Below, one piece after another: positions 1-9,133 of a stretch of DNA of 64,000 nucleotides. The DNA lies in assembly GCF_009768975.1 (NCBI RefSeq), contig NZ_CP035733.1, forward strand, positions 2,170,001 through 2,234,000, in the 5' to 3' direction. How positions within the stretch are numbered: position 1 is the stretch's first letter; every line of letters starts with the position of its first letter. Position numbers and translations under genes: made by a program. This DNA comes from Sphingorhabdus lacus. GTDB taxonomy: Bacteria > Pseudomonadota > Alphaproteobacteria > Sphingomonadales > Sphingomonadaceae. The notes beneath the pieces were generated by a model, which saw nothing but the letters and a program-made list of their open reading frames with translations, had not been told where the DNA came from and searched no databases.

Positions 1-81
1 AGTAAAACGAGATGCCCGCCGCATCAACGAGTGCAACCTTATTATGAGGGCTGGTGCAAAGCAAACGAGTTAGTTTGGTGA

Positions 82-1233
82 CTATGCGAGAACGAGCACA
101 TTGTCCTTTCGTGTAAGCGCACGTTCGGTTCTTGATGCCAACATCGCCCGCCCCCCGGTGCGGTCCAGAAGTTGGTCAAGCCGATTAGCATCAGCGCCCG
201 AGAGTCCATCGGCGAGTGTCTGGGCGCGGCTGAAGTGCCATAGCGAGTGGGGATTGCTTGCACGCTCCATTACAACATCACGCCATGGGTAGCGTATCCA
301 TCCCACAGTGGGATGGACACTTCGGCTGTCATTATACGAAACCAGCGTACCGGGCGCGGGGTTGGAGTGGTCATTCACCCATGCGTTGAAGCAGGCCGTA
401 TCTGCCGTAAAACCCGGCGTCCAATGAGCAAATATGATGGCGAGGATGGCTTCAAGCGTTGGGGGGATATGGTCGTCGGTTGGAAAGCTGTCGGAATATC
501 CGGCATATTCCCCGTCAATAATCTCGGGACTGTTCATCCGCTCGGTCCATCGAAAGACAGAGGGTGCCGTCGTCTTCATCAGATACGCCGGCACAGGGTC
601 ACGTCCCAAATGTGCGTAAAGCGGCGCCATCATGCCAAAGTCGGCAAGGCTGGGTCGCCCGCCCAGCAAATAGGGGTGGAGCCGAAAATGCTGCTCCAAA
701 GCATCAAGCAGTTCTACGTAGCTTGCTTCCATCGCAGGAATAACAGCGGGGGTTACGCCAAGGCCGGGAAGAAATCCCGAAAAGCGCGTCATAAGCTTAC
801 CGGCTGTTTCCAGCCGTTGTTCATGCTCCATCGGCGGTACTGCCCGCGCGAATTCAGTGCGCAAGAATAACTCCTGCTTTTCGCGATAGGACCATCGGTA
901 ATGCATCGCCAATGGCATCATATAATTCGACCCGAATGCATCGACGAGATGCGCTACGAACTTCTGGACGGGACCGGGTGGCGTGAAGTGGGGCCCTGTT
1001 TCGCGGGATTCTACCAGATCGATGATGGCCGTGGTATCTTGAACAAGCTCTCCCTCCGGCGTTTCCATCACGGGAATTACCCTGTGACCAACCCTTTCCG
1101 TAACATCCGATAGGAAGCGGGCGTCGGACGCCATGATTTCCCTGAAGGACACGCGCTTTTTGATCAGATAAGATCGCACCTTACCTGTGTAGAGCGAATG
1201 CGGGGTTCCCCAAATTATATATGTACCTGTCAT
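82..1233 (-). CDS. Glutathione S-transferase-like protein with long C-terminal extension
   Basis: The N-terminal 85 or so residues look like the thioredoxin fold of glutathione S-transferases ('RSYLIKKRVSFREI', 'HRVIPVMETPEG', then 'QDTTAIIDLVE'), followed by an all-helical domain with 'GGRPSLADFGMMAPLYAHL', the usual GST C-terminal signature. At 383 residues it is far longer than ordinary GSTs (200-230): about 140 residues follow the GST core and I recognise no domain in them. No signal peptide is seen, so it should be cytoplasmic. It is divergent from the AraC regulator, which could control it. The family is clear; the substrate is unknown. Confidence 0.75.
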   Translation of the reverse strand: MTGTYIIWGTPHSLYTGKVRSYLIKKRVSFREIMASDARFLSDVTERVGHRVIPVMETPEGELVQDTTAIIDLVESRETGPHFTPPGPVQKFVAHLVDAFGSNYMMPLAMHYRWSYREKQELFLRTEFARAVPPMEHEQRLETAGKLMTRFSGFLPGLGVTPAVIPAMEASYVELLDALEQHFRLHPYLLGGRPSLADFGMMAPLYAHLGRDPVPAYLMKTTAPSVFRWTERMNSPEIIDGEYAGYSDSFPTDDHIPPTLEAILAIIFAHWTPGFTADTACFNAWVNDHSNPAPGTLVSYNDSRSVHPTVGWIRYPWRDVVMERASNPHSLWHFSRAQTLADGLSGADANRLDQLLDRTGGRAMLASRTERALTRKDNVLVLA

Positions 1234-1369
1234 AATCCCCGCCTACCCCTGATTTTATCTGTTGGCTTTCGTTAAAGACGCCTGCCCTACCCTTCATACT
1301 GCGCGGTTTTGAGGGAACTTGACATCGCGCGCCATTCACTGTTTGCTCTTACCTAATGGGGAGGGAAAT

Positions 1370-2428
1370 ATGGCCAAATGGGTGTCGAGCTCAGCTCTTT
1401 TTGGCGCGCCTGATTTGGTCGCGAAACTCGGTGGTGACTGGGCGGCGCTTTCGGCGGCCGCCGAACTGGACATAAGCGAAAATCTCGAACCGGCCAAATT
1501 GATTGAAGTTGCTGGATTAGCACGCTTTCTGGCGCTTGCCGCGGAGACACTGGAATGCGAATCCTTCGGCTTGATGCTTTCGCAATATCAGGGTTTTTCC
1601 GTTCTGGGGTCGCTGGCTCTGCTGCTCGAAAGTGCGGATACGATCAGGGAGTCTCTTCAGGATCTTGCCGCCTATTTCCCTGTATTTACGATGGGCGCGT
1701 TGATCGCTCTCGTTGAAACAAAGGGAGGAATAGAGGTCAATTACGAGCTTGCCGCTGGCACCGGTTTGCCACACCTGCACATTACCGAGCTTGGTTTCGG
1801 AATCCTGGTGAAGGAGATGCGTCGTCATATTCCCGGATGGGAACCGGAATATATCACGTTCAGACATGCCCCGCCCGAGAACAGCACCCAGCACCGGCAG
1901 TTTCTGGGTAAAACAATTCATTACAACGCCGATCGAAATTCGATTTTCATTAATCACGAAGACTTGGCGCAGCCGACTTGTGTACGCAGCATGCAGGTGC
2001 ATGGCGAACTGGCGGCGCAATATAATGTTCTTCGCGAAGCAACGCCCGGCACCGTCACCGCTGCTGTGGAAACAATTGTCCGCGCTTTCATGGCGCATGA
2101 GACAATCCACCTATCCAAAGCGGCCACTCTGTTGGGCATGTCGCGCCGGACATTGCAGCGCAAGCTTGCTGAAGACGGGACAAGTCTTGCGGAGATAATC
2201 GATGCCGTCCGTGCCGATCTTGCACTTTCCTACCTACAAGAGTCGCGGTTGAAAGTTACGGAAATTGCCGAGATTCTGCAGTTTTCTGAAACAAGCGCCT
2301 TGTCGCGCGCGGTCGTCCGTTGGTACGGCCAATCGCCCCGCGCCATCAAAGACGGGGCCTCCATTTCGCTGTTAGCTGCGTCCCAAAAACCGGACCGCAA
2401 ACGGGGCGCCGGAAGTTTGGCGCACTAA
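1370..2428 (+). CDS. AraC-family transcriptional regulator (Arabinose_bd type)
   Basis: A 352-aa protein with an N-terminal sensor domain of the kind found in OruR/ArgR-like AraC regulators and a C-terminal double helix-turn-helix ('LSKAATLLGMSRRTLQRKL' and 'EIAEILQFSETSALSRA', then 'WYGQSPRAIK'). The start at 1370 is chosen because GGGAGG lies directly before it; an upstream TTG at 1319 has no ribosome site. It is divergent from the GST-like gene and upstream of the TonB-dependent receptor on the same strand, so either may be its target. This is an inference from position. The ligand is unknown. Confidence 0.85.
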   Translation: MAKWVSSSALFGAPDLVAKLGGDWAALSAAAELDISENLEPAKLIEVAGLARFLALAAETLECESFGLMLSQYQGFSVLGSLALLLESADTIRESLQDLAAYFPVFTMGALIALVETKGGIEVNYELAAGTGLPHLHITELGFGILVKEMRRHIPGWEPEYITFRHAPPENSTQHRQFLGKTIHYNADRNSIFINHEDLAQPTCVRSMQVHGELAAQYNVLREATPGTVTAAVETIVRAFMAHETIHLSKAATLLGMSRRTLQRKLAEDGTSLAEIIDAVRADLALSYLQESRLKVTEIAEILQFSETSALSRAVVRWYGQSPRAIKDGASISLLAASQKPDRKRGAGSLAH

Positions 2429-2540
2429 GTCAAGTTTATGATTGCGACATCGCTAACATCGATAATGTCGGGAATCTGATAAAAACTCAAAGCTCCCGAC
2501 AAATGGCGGTCAACGAACCGCAAATCGAGGGAGAGAGATC

Positions 2541-5135
2541 ATGAAGAAGTTAGGATTTTTGGCCGTCTCGACGCTTGCCGTGATAGCCGCAACACCCGTG
2601 TTTGCGCAGACGGAAAGTGCCGAAAGCGATTCCGGTGAGGAACCCATCATTGTTACGGCGACATTGCGCGCCATGGATGTCCAGGACATTCCATTGGCTG
2701 TTACCGCAGTCGCGCCTGAGGCACTTGAACGTCAGGGCATTAACGACATTAAGAACCTGGCTTCTATTTCGCCGAGTTTCAACATCCAGTCCTCGCAGAC
2801 TGAAACGCAAGGCACCTCCATCAAGATCCGCGGTGTTGGCACCACGGGCAACAATACCGGTTTGGAAAGCTCGGTCGGCGTCTTCATCGACGGCGTCTAT
2901 CAATCACGTCCCGGCGTTGCGCTTGGCGATTTGGTCGACCTTGAGCGCCTCGAAATTCTGCGCGGGCCGCAAGGCACATTGTTTGGCCGCAATACTTCGG
3001 CAGGTGCGCTTAACGTCACAACGAAGCGCCCTAGCCTGTCCGATTTCGAAGGCTTTGTGAATGCCAGCTATGGCAACTACAACTTCATGAATGTGCAAGC
3101 AGGCGTAAGCGTTCCGATTGCACAGGATGTTGCAGGCGTCCGGCTTTCCGGCACATGGCGCAAGCGTGACGGCTACCTAAAAACACCCGGCGGCATCGAA
3201 AGCAACGATCGCGACCGTTATATGCTACGCGGTCAGCTTTACATTGAGCCGAATGCCGATGTGAGCATCCGTCTTCTCGCCGACTATGCAAAAACCGATG
3301 AACAATGCTGCCAGGCAGTGATTGTTCGCGAGACAGAACTCGCTCCTTTTTCGGCTTTTCACGGCCTCGCCAGCGACGGCGTCGACCAATCGGGCATGAG
3401 TGCGCTGAACAATCTTTCTGTTAATGCGGGAACCTATTTGAACGGTTCGAAGCAATGGGGCTTTTCAGGCGAATTGAAATGGGATCTGGGCGGTGCCAAG
3501 CTGACCTATATCGGTTCCTATCGCAAATTTGACTCCAGCTCGACGACGACGGGTGGCTTCACCGCCAACGATACCTACACCGTAGGCAATGGAGCAACGA
3601 CTTCGCGTCCCGGTATCTTGCCCTCGGGCGACCATATCAAGACCATGACGCACGAGCTGCGCCTTCAGGGCACGGCATTTAACGACAAGCTGGATTGGTT
3701 GATCGGTGGTTTCTACGGCGACGAGAGCATTCGTGCCGACCAGACCATGACTTTGAATGCGGATTTCCAACGTACAGGTGGCGCTTTCAACTTTGGAAGC
3801 GCGGCTGGCGTAAACCCGTTGTTTGCGCTGACGGCATTAGGCAATTTGGGTGTTCCTGTTAACGCCAATGGCAATTATGCCGAAAACCGCTTTTTGCAGG
3901 ATGCAAAGAGCTGGTCTATTTTCACGCACAACGTGTTCAACATCACGGACCAACTGAGCCTCACTTTGGGCGCACGCTATGTGAAGGAAAACAAGGACGC
4001 ATCCTTCAACCAACTTGGTGCCACAACCGGTGCCGGAGCCAGTGCTTGCCAAGCGAGTGTTAATGGCGTTTTGGCAGGAACCGTTCCCGCGCCGCTGCGC
4101 GCAGGTCTCATCGGGATCAACTGCTTCCCCTTTGCAACCTCGGTTAATCTGACGGCACCGGCTGCATTGGGTGGCGGATTGGCCAGCCGTCTGCTGCCAT
4201 TGCCACGCGTATGGTCCGATACATTCAAGGATGACGAGATCACCTACACCGCGCAGGTTGGATATAAGCCGAATGAAGATCTGCTCTTCTATGCTGGATA
4301 CAGCCATGGCTTTAAATCGGGTGGCTTCAACCTCGATCCGCAATCGGCAACGCTGCAGAACTCGGCTGCCATTCTGGCCGGTTTGGCGACAACACCAACG
4401 CCGGTGATCGTGGCACCAGTCTATGCTGACCCCAGCTTTAAGTCGGAAAAAGTCAACCAGATCGAAATCGGTGTGAAGGCAACATTGTTCGGCACGATCA
4501 AAGCCAACCTGGCCCTATTCGACATGAAGATGAGCGATTTCCAGGTTCTTGAATTCACTGGTGTCCAGTTCCTCACGTTTAACGTTAATTCGGCGCGGTC
4601 AACAGGTGCCGAACTCGAACTATTTGGGAAGCTGAGCGATCATATCTCGGCGAATGTGTCAGCGACCTATGCCAATGCACGCTACCCCAAAGACTGCAAT
4701 GTAGGCGTCGTTGCGGCGGCGCTTGCTTCGGTTAACCGTCTTTGTGGATCGACACTCACCAACGCACCCAAATTCGCCGGTGTAGTCGGCCTGACATATG
4801 ATGGACCGCTCAACAGCTCCGGCTGGGGGCTGCTGATCAACGGCAACATCAACTATTCGGATCGCCGCCGGACCAGCACCATTCCCTTGGATACCAACAA
4901 CCTGCCGATCCCGCTGGATTATCAGAATGCCTATTTCAAGATGAATGCGCGTATTGGCCTGACCACACCTGACGAACGGTTTACGTTCGAATTGTGGGGC
5001 ACCAATCTGAACAACGAGATCACCCGCGGTGTGACCGCCAACACCCCGCTTCGCGGCGGTGCAGGCACACGCTCACGCATCGGTTTCGTTGAAGAGCCGC
5101 GTATGTATGGCCTGACCGTACGCGCGAAATTCTAA
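2541..5135 (+). CDS. TonB-dependent outer-membrane receptor
   Basis: An 864-aa outer-membrane receptor. It has a signal peptide ending near 'ATPVFAQ', a TonB-box-like segment 'EEPIIVTATL', a plug domain with 'LRGPQGTLFGRNTSAGALNV', and a C-terminal beta-barrel ending in 'YGLTVRAKF', with the terminal Phe typical of barrels recognised by BAM. A strong ribosome site (GAGGGAGAGA) precedes the start. The type is the large sphingomonad family of TonB receptors, many of which import carbohydrates, siderophores or aromatic compounds. The sequence does not show which substrate this one uses. It is followed by a peptidase gene after an intrinsic terminator. Confidence 0.93.
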   Translation: MKKLGFLAVSTLAVIAATPVFAQTESAESDSGEEPIIVTATLRAMDVQDIPLAVTAVAPEALERQGINDIKNLASISPSFNIQSSQTETQGTSIKIRGVGTTGNNTGLESSVGVFIDGVYQSRPGVALGDLVDLERLEILRGPQGTLFGRNTSAGALNVTTKRPSLSDFEGFVNASYGNYNFMNVQAGVSVPIAQDVAGVRLSGTWRKRDGYLKTPGGIESNDRDRYMLRGQLYIEPNADVSIRLLADYAKTDEQCCQAVIVRETELAPFSAFHGLASDGVDQSGMSALNNLSVNAGTYLNGSKQWGFSGELKWDLGGAKLTYIGSYRKFDSSSTTTGGFTANDTYTVGNGATTSRPGILPSGDHIKTMTHELRLQGTAFNDKLDWLIGGFYGDESIRADQTMTLNADFQRTGGAFNFGSAAGVNPLFALTALGNLGVPVNANGNYAENRFLQDAKSWSIFTHNVFNITDQLSLTLGARYVKENKDASFNQLGATTGAGASACQASVNGVLAGTVPAPLRAGLIGINCFPFATSVNLTAPAALGGGLASRLLPLPRVWSDTFKDDEITYTAQVGYKPNEDLLFYAGYSHGFKSGGFNLDPQSATLQNSAAILAGLATTPTPVIVAPVYADPSFKSEKVNQIEIGVKATLFGTIKANLALFDMKMSDFQVLEFTGVQFLTFNVNSARSTGAELELFGKLSDHISANVSATYANARYPKDCNVGVVAAALASVNRLCGSTLTNAPKFAGVVGLTYDGPLNSSGWGLLINGNINYSDRRRTSTIPLDTNNLPIPLDYQNAYFKMNARIGLTTPDERFTFELWGTNLNNEITRGVTANTPLRGGAGTRSRIGFVEEPRMYGLTVRAKF

Positions 5136-5176
5136 AGCGTGTAGGACCGAACTTACAGTAGTTCGAATGACTCGGT

Positions 5177-5226
5177 GCGGATTTGAAAGGGAAGGAATTT
5201 CTTCTCTCCTCGTCCTTTCAATCCGC
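5177..5226. repeat. Imperfect inverted repeat downstream of the receptor gene
   Basis: The arms 5177-5190 (GCGGATTTGAAAGG) and 5214-5226 (CCTTTCAATCCGC) pair with a single bulged base. The hairpin sits just 8 bp before the terminator at 5234, so the receptor mRNA would end in two consecutive stem-loops. It could protect the 3' end from nucleases. Confidence 0.5.
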
Positions 5227-5233
5227 CAAAACT

Positions 5234-5270
5234 GGACGCCATTTTCGTTCGCGAGTGGCGTCCCTTTTTT
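5234..5270 (+). terminator. Rho-independent terminator after the TonB receptor gene
   Basis: The perfect 8-bp stem GGACGCCA/TGGCGTCC (5234-5241 and 5256-5263) is followed directly by CTTTTTT. It separates the receptor gene from the S9 peptidase. Confidence 0.8.
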
Positions 5271-5370
5271 ATGTGGTACCGCTCCCAACCCTTCGGTCAA
5301 ACCTGTCTATTTTGTCCTATAGCTTCGATGTAAATCGCGATATCAATTGGGAACAACGGGAGGAACTACC

Positions 5371-7302
5371 ATGCGCTTATTGATTGCCGCCGTCCTGCTT
5401 TGCACGACATCTCCACTTGCCGCTCAGATCGCCACGCCGGACAGGCCCGTGACCGATCCGAAAAGCCTTACTTCGCCAGCCAATCCCGATGCGCGGGCGG
5501 TCCCGTTGGACGATATCGGAAATTCACGCTCGGTGGGCAGCACGACATGGAGTGCGGATGGAAAGCATGTTTATCTTTCCACCAATTTAACGGGGCGGTT
5601 CAACATCTGGCGCACCGACGCCGACGGCAGTTGGCCGTTGCAAATGACCCAGTCAGACGATTCCCAAGGCGGCCTTGCGGCGTCGCGGGACGGCAAATGG
5701 ATCTACTTCACCCAAGACAATGGGGGTGACGAATATTATGATATTTACCGCGTCCCGACGAGCGGCGGCGCTGTCGAGCGTGTGACCAATACGCCGACCT
5801 TGAGCGAACGCGGACTTGTGCCTGGGCCGTCCAACGGGCTCATGGCTCTATCGGTAAAGAAGAAGAGCGAAGCGCAATCCAATATCGCAACAATTGACAG
5901 TCAGGGAAATGTGAAGGCTCTGACGGCCGAGACCGATCCGCAATATGAGTGGTCCCCGCGTCTTTGGGCAGATGGCGGCAAAACCCTGTTCGCGAACCGC
6001 GAAAAAATTGATTCCACCAGCACCGAGATCTGGCGCATCGATATCGCGAGCGGGAAAGCAATACCGGTCCTGTCGAAAGCAAACACCATCTACCGCGTCC
6101 AGGATCTCAGCGCCGACGGCCAGTGGTTGGCCGTCACGACCGATGCGGATATCGGACGTCCAAGGGCGGGTCTTTACAATATTGCCGCCAAAAAATGGAA
6201 GTGGCTGAAGCCGATCCCGTGGGACCAGCAGGCCATCAGATTTACCCATGATGGTAAGTCCCTGATTGTTGAAAGTAGCAACGATCTGCGCACGATGTTA
6301 GTGCGCTATGATCTGACGACAGGGACGGAAACTCAGATGAATCTTCCGGCCGGTTTGAACTTCTCCACGGGGAATGATTCCCGTTCTCCGGATGGGCGCT
6401 CGCTACTGGTTGTCCATATGGGCGCTAATGTGGCAGGCGAACTTAATCGCTACGATCTGGCGGATGACAGTGTGCGTCCTCTTACGCAGCTTTCGGTCGC
6501 TAGTTTGCGGCCGGAAGTTTTGGCGAAATCGGAAATGGTCACCTACAAAAGCTTTGACGGCACTTTGATTAGCGCACTGGTGACCATGCCGGCCAATCTA
6601 AAGCGTGACGGCAGCAACCCGGCCATTGTGCTTCCCCATGGTGGGCCAACCGGCAAGACAGAGGACTATTTCGATGATATCGCTGCGGCACTCGCCAGTC
6701 GGGGTTATATCATCATTGCACCCAATTTCCGGGGATCGACAGGCTATGGCAAGACCTTCCAAACCGCCAATTATGACGATCTGGGCGGCGGTGATCTGAA
6801 GGATACCGTTGCGGCCAAGAATTTCTTGGTCGAAAGTGGTTATGTCGACCCAAAACGCGTCGGTATTTTCGGCGGATCCTACGGCGGCTTTATGACACTG
6901 ATGGCGGTCGGCAAAACACCGGATGAGTTTGCCGCCGGTGTGCAATGGTTCGGCATTATCAACTGGCGTACCATGTACCGCGACATGGACGAGGTCTTGA
7001 AGGCGTATTTGCGCAGCCTGATGGGCACGCCCGAGGAAAATCCTGCAGGCTATGACCGTGCGTCGCCATTGACCTATATTAAAAACGCCAAGGCGCCGCT
7101 GCTCACCATTCAGGGCGAAAACGATATCCGCGTCCCGCGCGGGCAAGCGCAGGAGGTGCACGACATTTTGAAGGCGAAGGGCAATATCGTCGAAACCGTC
7201 TACTATCCCGCCGAAGGGCATGGTTTCCGGAAAAAGGAGAACCAGATCGATTCTCTGCGCCGTACGGTTGAATGGTTCGACAAATATCTGAAACCGAAAT
7301 GA
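5371..7302 (+). CDS. S9 family prolyl-oligopeptidase-type peptidase, exported
   Basis: A 643-aa serine peptidase of the S9 (prolyl oligopeptidase / dipeptidyl aminopeptidase) family. A signal peptide ending at 'SPLAAQ' suggests a periplasmic enzyme. Residues about 50-370 form a beta-propeller ('STTWSADGKHVYLSTN', 'ASRDGKWIYFTQDN'), followed by an alpha/beta-hydrolase domain. The likely catalytic triad is Ser503 in 'GGSYGGF', Asp585 in 'GENDIRVPRG' and His617 in 'EGHGFRK'. The start at 5371 has GGGAGGA at good spacing; an upstream in-frame codon at 5347 does not. Such peptidases often accompany TonB receptors in sphingomonads, where they may process imported peptides (inference). Confidence 0.92.
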   Translation: MRLLIAAVLLCTTSPLAAQIATPDRPVTDPKSLTSPANPDARAVPLDDIGNSRSVGSTTWSADGKHVYLSTNLTGRFNIWRTDADGSWPLQMTQSDDSQGGLAASRDGKWIYFTQDNGGDEYYDIYRVPTSGGAVERVTNTPTLSERGLVPGPSNGLMALSVKKKSEAQSNIATIDSQGNVKALTAETDPQYEWSPRLWADGGKTLFANREKIDSTSTEIWRIDIASGKAIPVLSKANTIYRVQDLSADGQWLAVTTDADIGRPRAGLYNIAAKKWKWLKPIPWDQQAIRFTHDGKSLIVESSNDLRTMLVRYDLTTGTETQMNLPAGLNFSTGNDSRSPDGRSLLVVHMGANVAGELNRYDLADDSVRPLTQLSVASLRPEVLAKSEMVTYKSFDGTLISALVTMPANLKRDGSNPAIVLPHGGPTGKTEDYFDDIAAALASRGYIIIAPNFRGSTGYGKTFQTANYDDLGGGDLKDTVAAKNFLVESGYVDPKRVGIFGGSYGGFMTLMAVGKTPDEFAAGVQWFGIINWRTMYRDMDEVLKAYLRSLMGTPEENPAGYDRASPLTYIKNAKAPLLTIQGENDIRVPRGQAQEVHDILKAKGNIVETVYYPAEGHGFRKKENQIDSLRRTVEWFDKYLKPK

Positions 7303-7337
7303 AGGCGGACTCCGGCGATATTGCGAAGGAGCATGAG

Positions 7338-7487
7338 ATGGGGAAAATTGACAAGCGGTTCCTAGGTGCAGGCATTGCTCTCGGCATGGGGATGGGCGTG
7401 ACAACCGGCAATACCGCGCTCGGCCTATGTTCAGGTATTGCGTTCGGATTGGTTGTTGGTCGCTTTAAGGCAAAAAGCGAACCCTGA
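7338..7487 (+). CDS. Small glycine-rich membrane protein (49 aa), hypothetical
   Basis: A 49-residue protein made mostly of two hydrophobic glycine-rich segments ('FLGAGIALGMGMGV', 'CSGIAFGLVVGRF') with a basic end. GAAGGAG lies 6 nt before the ATG at 7338. An alternative start at 7299 overlaps the peptidase stop by ATGA and adds 13 hydrophilic residues. I do not recognise a family. It probably sits in the inner membrane and is co-transcribed with the peptidase. Confidence 0.6.
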   Translation: MGKIDKRFLGAGIALGMGMGVTTGNTALGLCSGIAFGLVVGRFKAKSEP

Positions 7488-7502
7488 CGGGTTCAAACCA
7501 CC

Positions 7503-7859
7503 TCAGCGCGTCGCGACCCAGTTGAACAAGAAGTTGCGATGCTCGGCCCATGTCTGACCTTCAACTTTGTCGCCAACCAGACAAGCTGCGCTGTGATAGG
7601 GCCCGACACCGTCGGTGGTACGGAAACTGACGCAGGTTCTGCCGCGATCATTTTTCCAGCGGCCACCTTCTATGGTGCTTTCATAAAAGCTGCCCTGCAC
7701 GCTGCCATCGGCTTTCAGATCCAGAACCATAGGTTTGGTGTACGGCTTGCCCGGTTCCGATGAAAGATCGACCGTCCAGTTACCGCTCAATTGCGGCGCA
7801 TTTGCGGACGCGGCTGTGGCCAAAAGGCAGGCTGAAACAAAAAGACCGAAAACGCGCAT
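7503..7859 (-). CDS. Small secreted protein of unknown function
   Basis: A 118-aa protein with a signal peptide ('MRVFGLFVSACLLATAASA') and a mature part of about 95 residues that looks beta-rich ('LSGNWTVDLSSEPGKPYTK', 'DLKADGSVQGSFYESTIEGG'), with two cysteines that could form a disulfide in the periplasm. GAGGAG upstream favours the ATG at 7859 over in-frame ATGs slightly upstream. The 'SGNWTVDL ... DGSVQGSFY' pattern resembles small secreted lipocalin-like proteins, but I make no functional claim. Confidence 0.7.
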   Translation of the reverse strand: MRVFGLFVSACLLATAASANAPQLSGNWTVDLSSEPGKPYTKPMVLDLKADGSVQGSFYESTIEGGRWKNDRGRTCVSFRTTDGVGPYHSAACLVGDKVEGQTWAEHRNFLFNWVATR

Positions 7860-7981
7860 CAACATTCTCCTCAACGGCTGCATGCTGCGTTAACGCTAGC
7901 CACGCAGATAGGTAACGATAAATGCAGTTACGATTTCCGATTTGATTTGGATGCACGGGCCCGTTCCGGGCAAAACAACAA

Positions 7982-8014
7982 AAAATAGGGGTGGGATATG
8001 CCCACCCCTATTTT
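7982..8014. terminator. Bidirectional terminator hairpin
   Basis: The 14-bp perfect stem AAAATAGGGGTGGG / CCCACCCCTATTTT has a 5-nt loop (7996-8000), with A/T runs at both outer ends, so it can act on either strand. It lies immediately after the OmpA gene stop at 8017 (minus strand). Confidence 0.85.
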
Positions 8015-8016
8015 AT

Positions 8017-8880
8017 TTAAAGGCCATCGAGCCCTTTGCTGACCAAAATATTCACCGACACTCGGCGATTTTGCGCCTTGCCTTCTTCGGTGTCATTGCT
8101 TGCCAGCGGGTCGGATTCAGCCATCCCGGTCGGTGTCAGCATACGATAGGGTTTCCAGCGACAGGCCTGCTGCAGATAGTTGATAACACTGCTGGCGCGT
8201 TTTTCACTCAGCGTCTGGTTATATTCTTCGTCGCCAACAGAGTCTGTGTAGCCTACGACCAGCATCAACGCGTTGTCGGTTGCTTCAGCAGACGCGGCGG
8301 TCGAGCAAAGCTCTTGCTTTGCGCTTGGTGACAAAGAGTATTTGCCGGTATCGAAGTATACGTTGGTCGTACCCTTGATATTGTACTTGTCGATATCGCC
8401 CATACGGCCGCGCAACGCTTCGGTGGCGGCTGTCTGTTCTTCAAACTGCTGGGCTGTGCCGTTGCGGATCATGGTGGCGGTTTTCAGATCGTTATTGCGG
8501 AAGGTAATCTGGCTCGCGATCAGACCGGCGCCTGACTGCCATGTCTTAATGGTCACCGGCAAACCGTTCAGCAACGCGTTTGATGTCAATTTGTTCTTGC
8601 CGCTCAGAAGACCACCGCCAGTCTTGATTTTCGTCGCTTCATTGATGGAAATGACGGTCGCATTGCCATCTGCCGTCGTAATCTTCAGTTTGTCGCCGCT
8701 GCGGGCTGTAATGATACCCTTAACGTCGGGTCCTTTTACCAGCACCGGCATCTCTTGTGTCACGGGACCATCGACCACAATGGTAGGGTCGTTCGACTGC
8801 GCAGACAGACTACCCGATGCAGCTAATGTTGCCACGGCAAGCAGGACGGGAAATCCCGTCCTATTAGAAATCACGTTCAT
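8017..8880 (-). CDS. OmpA-family outer-membrane/periplasmic protein
   Basis: A 287-aa exported protein. The N-terminus has a signal peptide ending around 'ASGSLSAQ'. Residues about 40-140 form a beta-rich domain ('VKGIITARSGDKLKITTADG') and 170-280 an OmpA C-terminal domain ('NVYFDTGKYSLSPSAK', 'VVGYTDSVGDEEYNQTLSEK', 'AQNRRVSVNI'), the fold that binds peptidoglycan. The canonical Asp and Arg ligand positions of the OmpA domain appear present (GYTDS, QNRRV). AGGAG precedes the ATG. It probably links the envelope to the cell wall. It does not form an obvious operon. Confidence 0.88.
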   Translation of the reverse strand: MNVISNRTGFPVLLAVATLAASGSLSAQSNDPTIVVDGPVTQEMPVLVKGPDVKGIITARSGDKLKITTADGNATVISINEATKIKTGGGLLSGKNKLTSNALLNGLPVTIKTWQSGAGLIASQITFRNNDLKTATMIRNGTAQQFEEQTAATEALRGRMGDIDKYNIKGTTNVYFDTGKYSLSPSAKQELCSTAASAEATDNALMLVVGYTDSVGDEEYNQTLSEKRASSVINYLQQACRWKPYRMLTPTGMAESDPLASNDTEEGKAQNRRVSVNILVSKGLDGL

Positions 8881-9133
8881 GTATTCACTCCTTCAAACGG
8901 CTAATGCCTCATCATACCCTTGGATTTTACCTGTTGATTCCATCCTTTCTGTCGGATGAACACGATTGCATTTCGCACCGCCTTTGCGGTCAGCATGGCC
9001 TCATTGTGCGACGAACCGTTGCGTCCAACCGAAGCATGGGAGCGCATTACGCTACGAAAAGGAGAAGATTTCCGGTTGGATTCGATGCTAACTTCAAACT
9101 GAGCAGAGCGATTTCTACGCATTGGGGGGCTTA

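Noticed and set aside
1..81. Gene remnant at the left edge
   Set aside because: Only 81 bases with no frame that I can assign; I see nothing in it.
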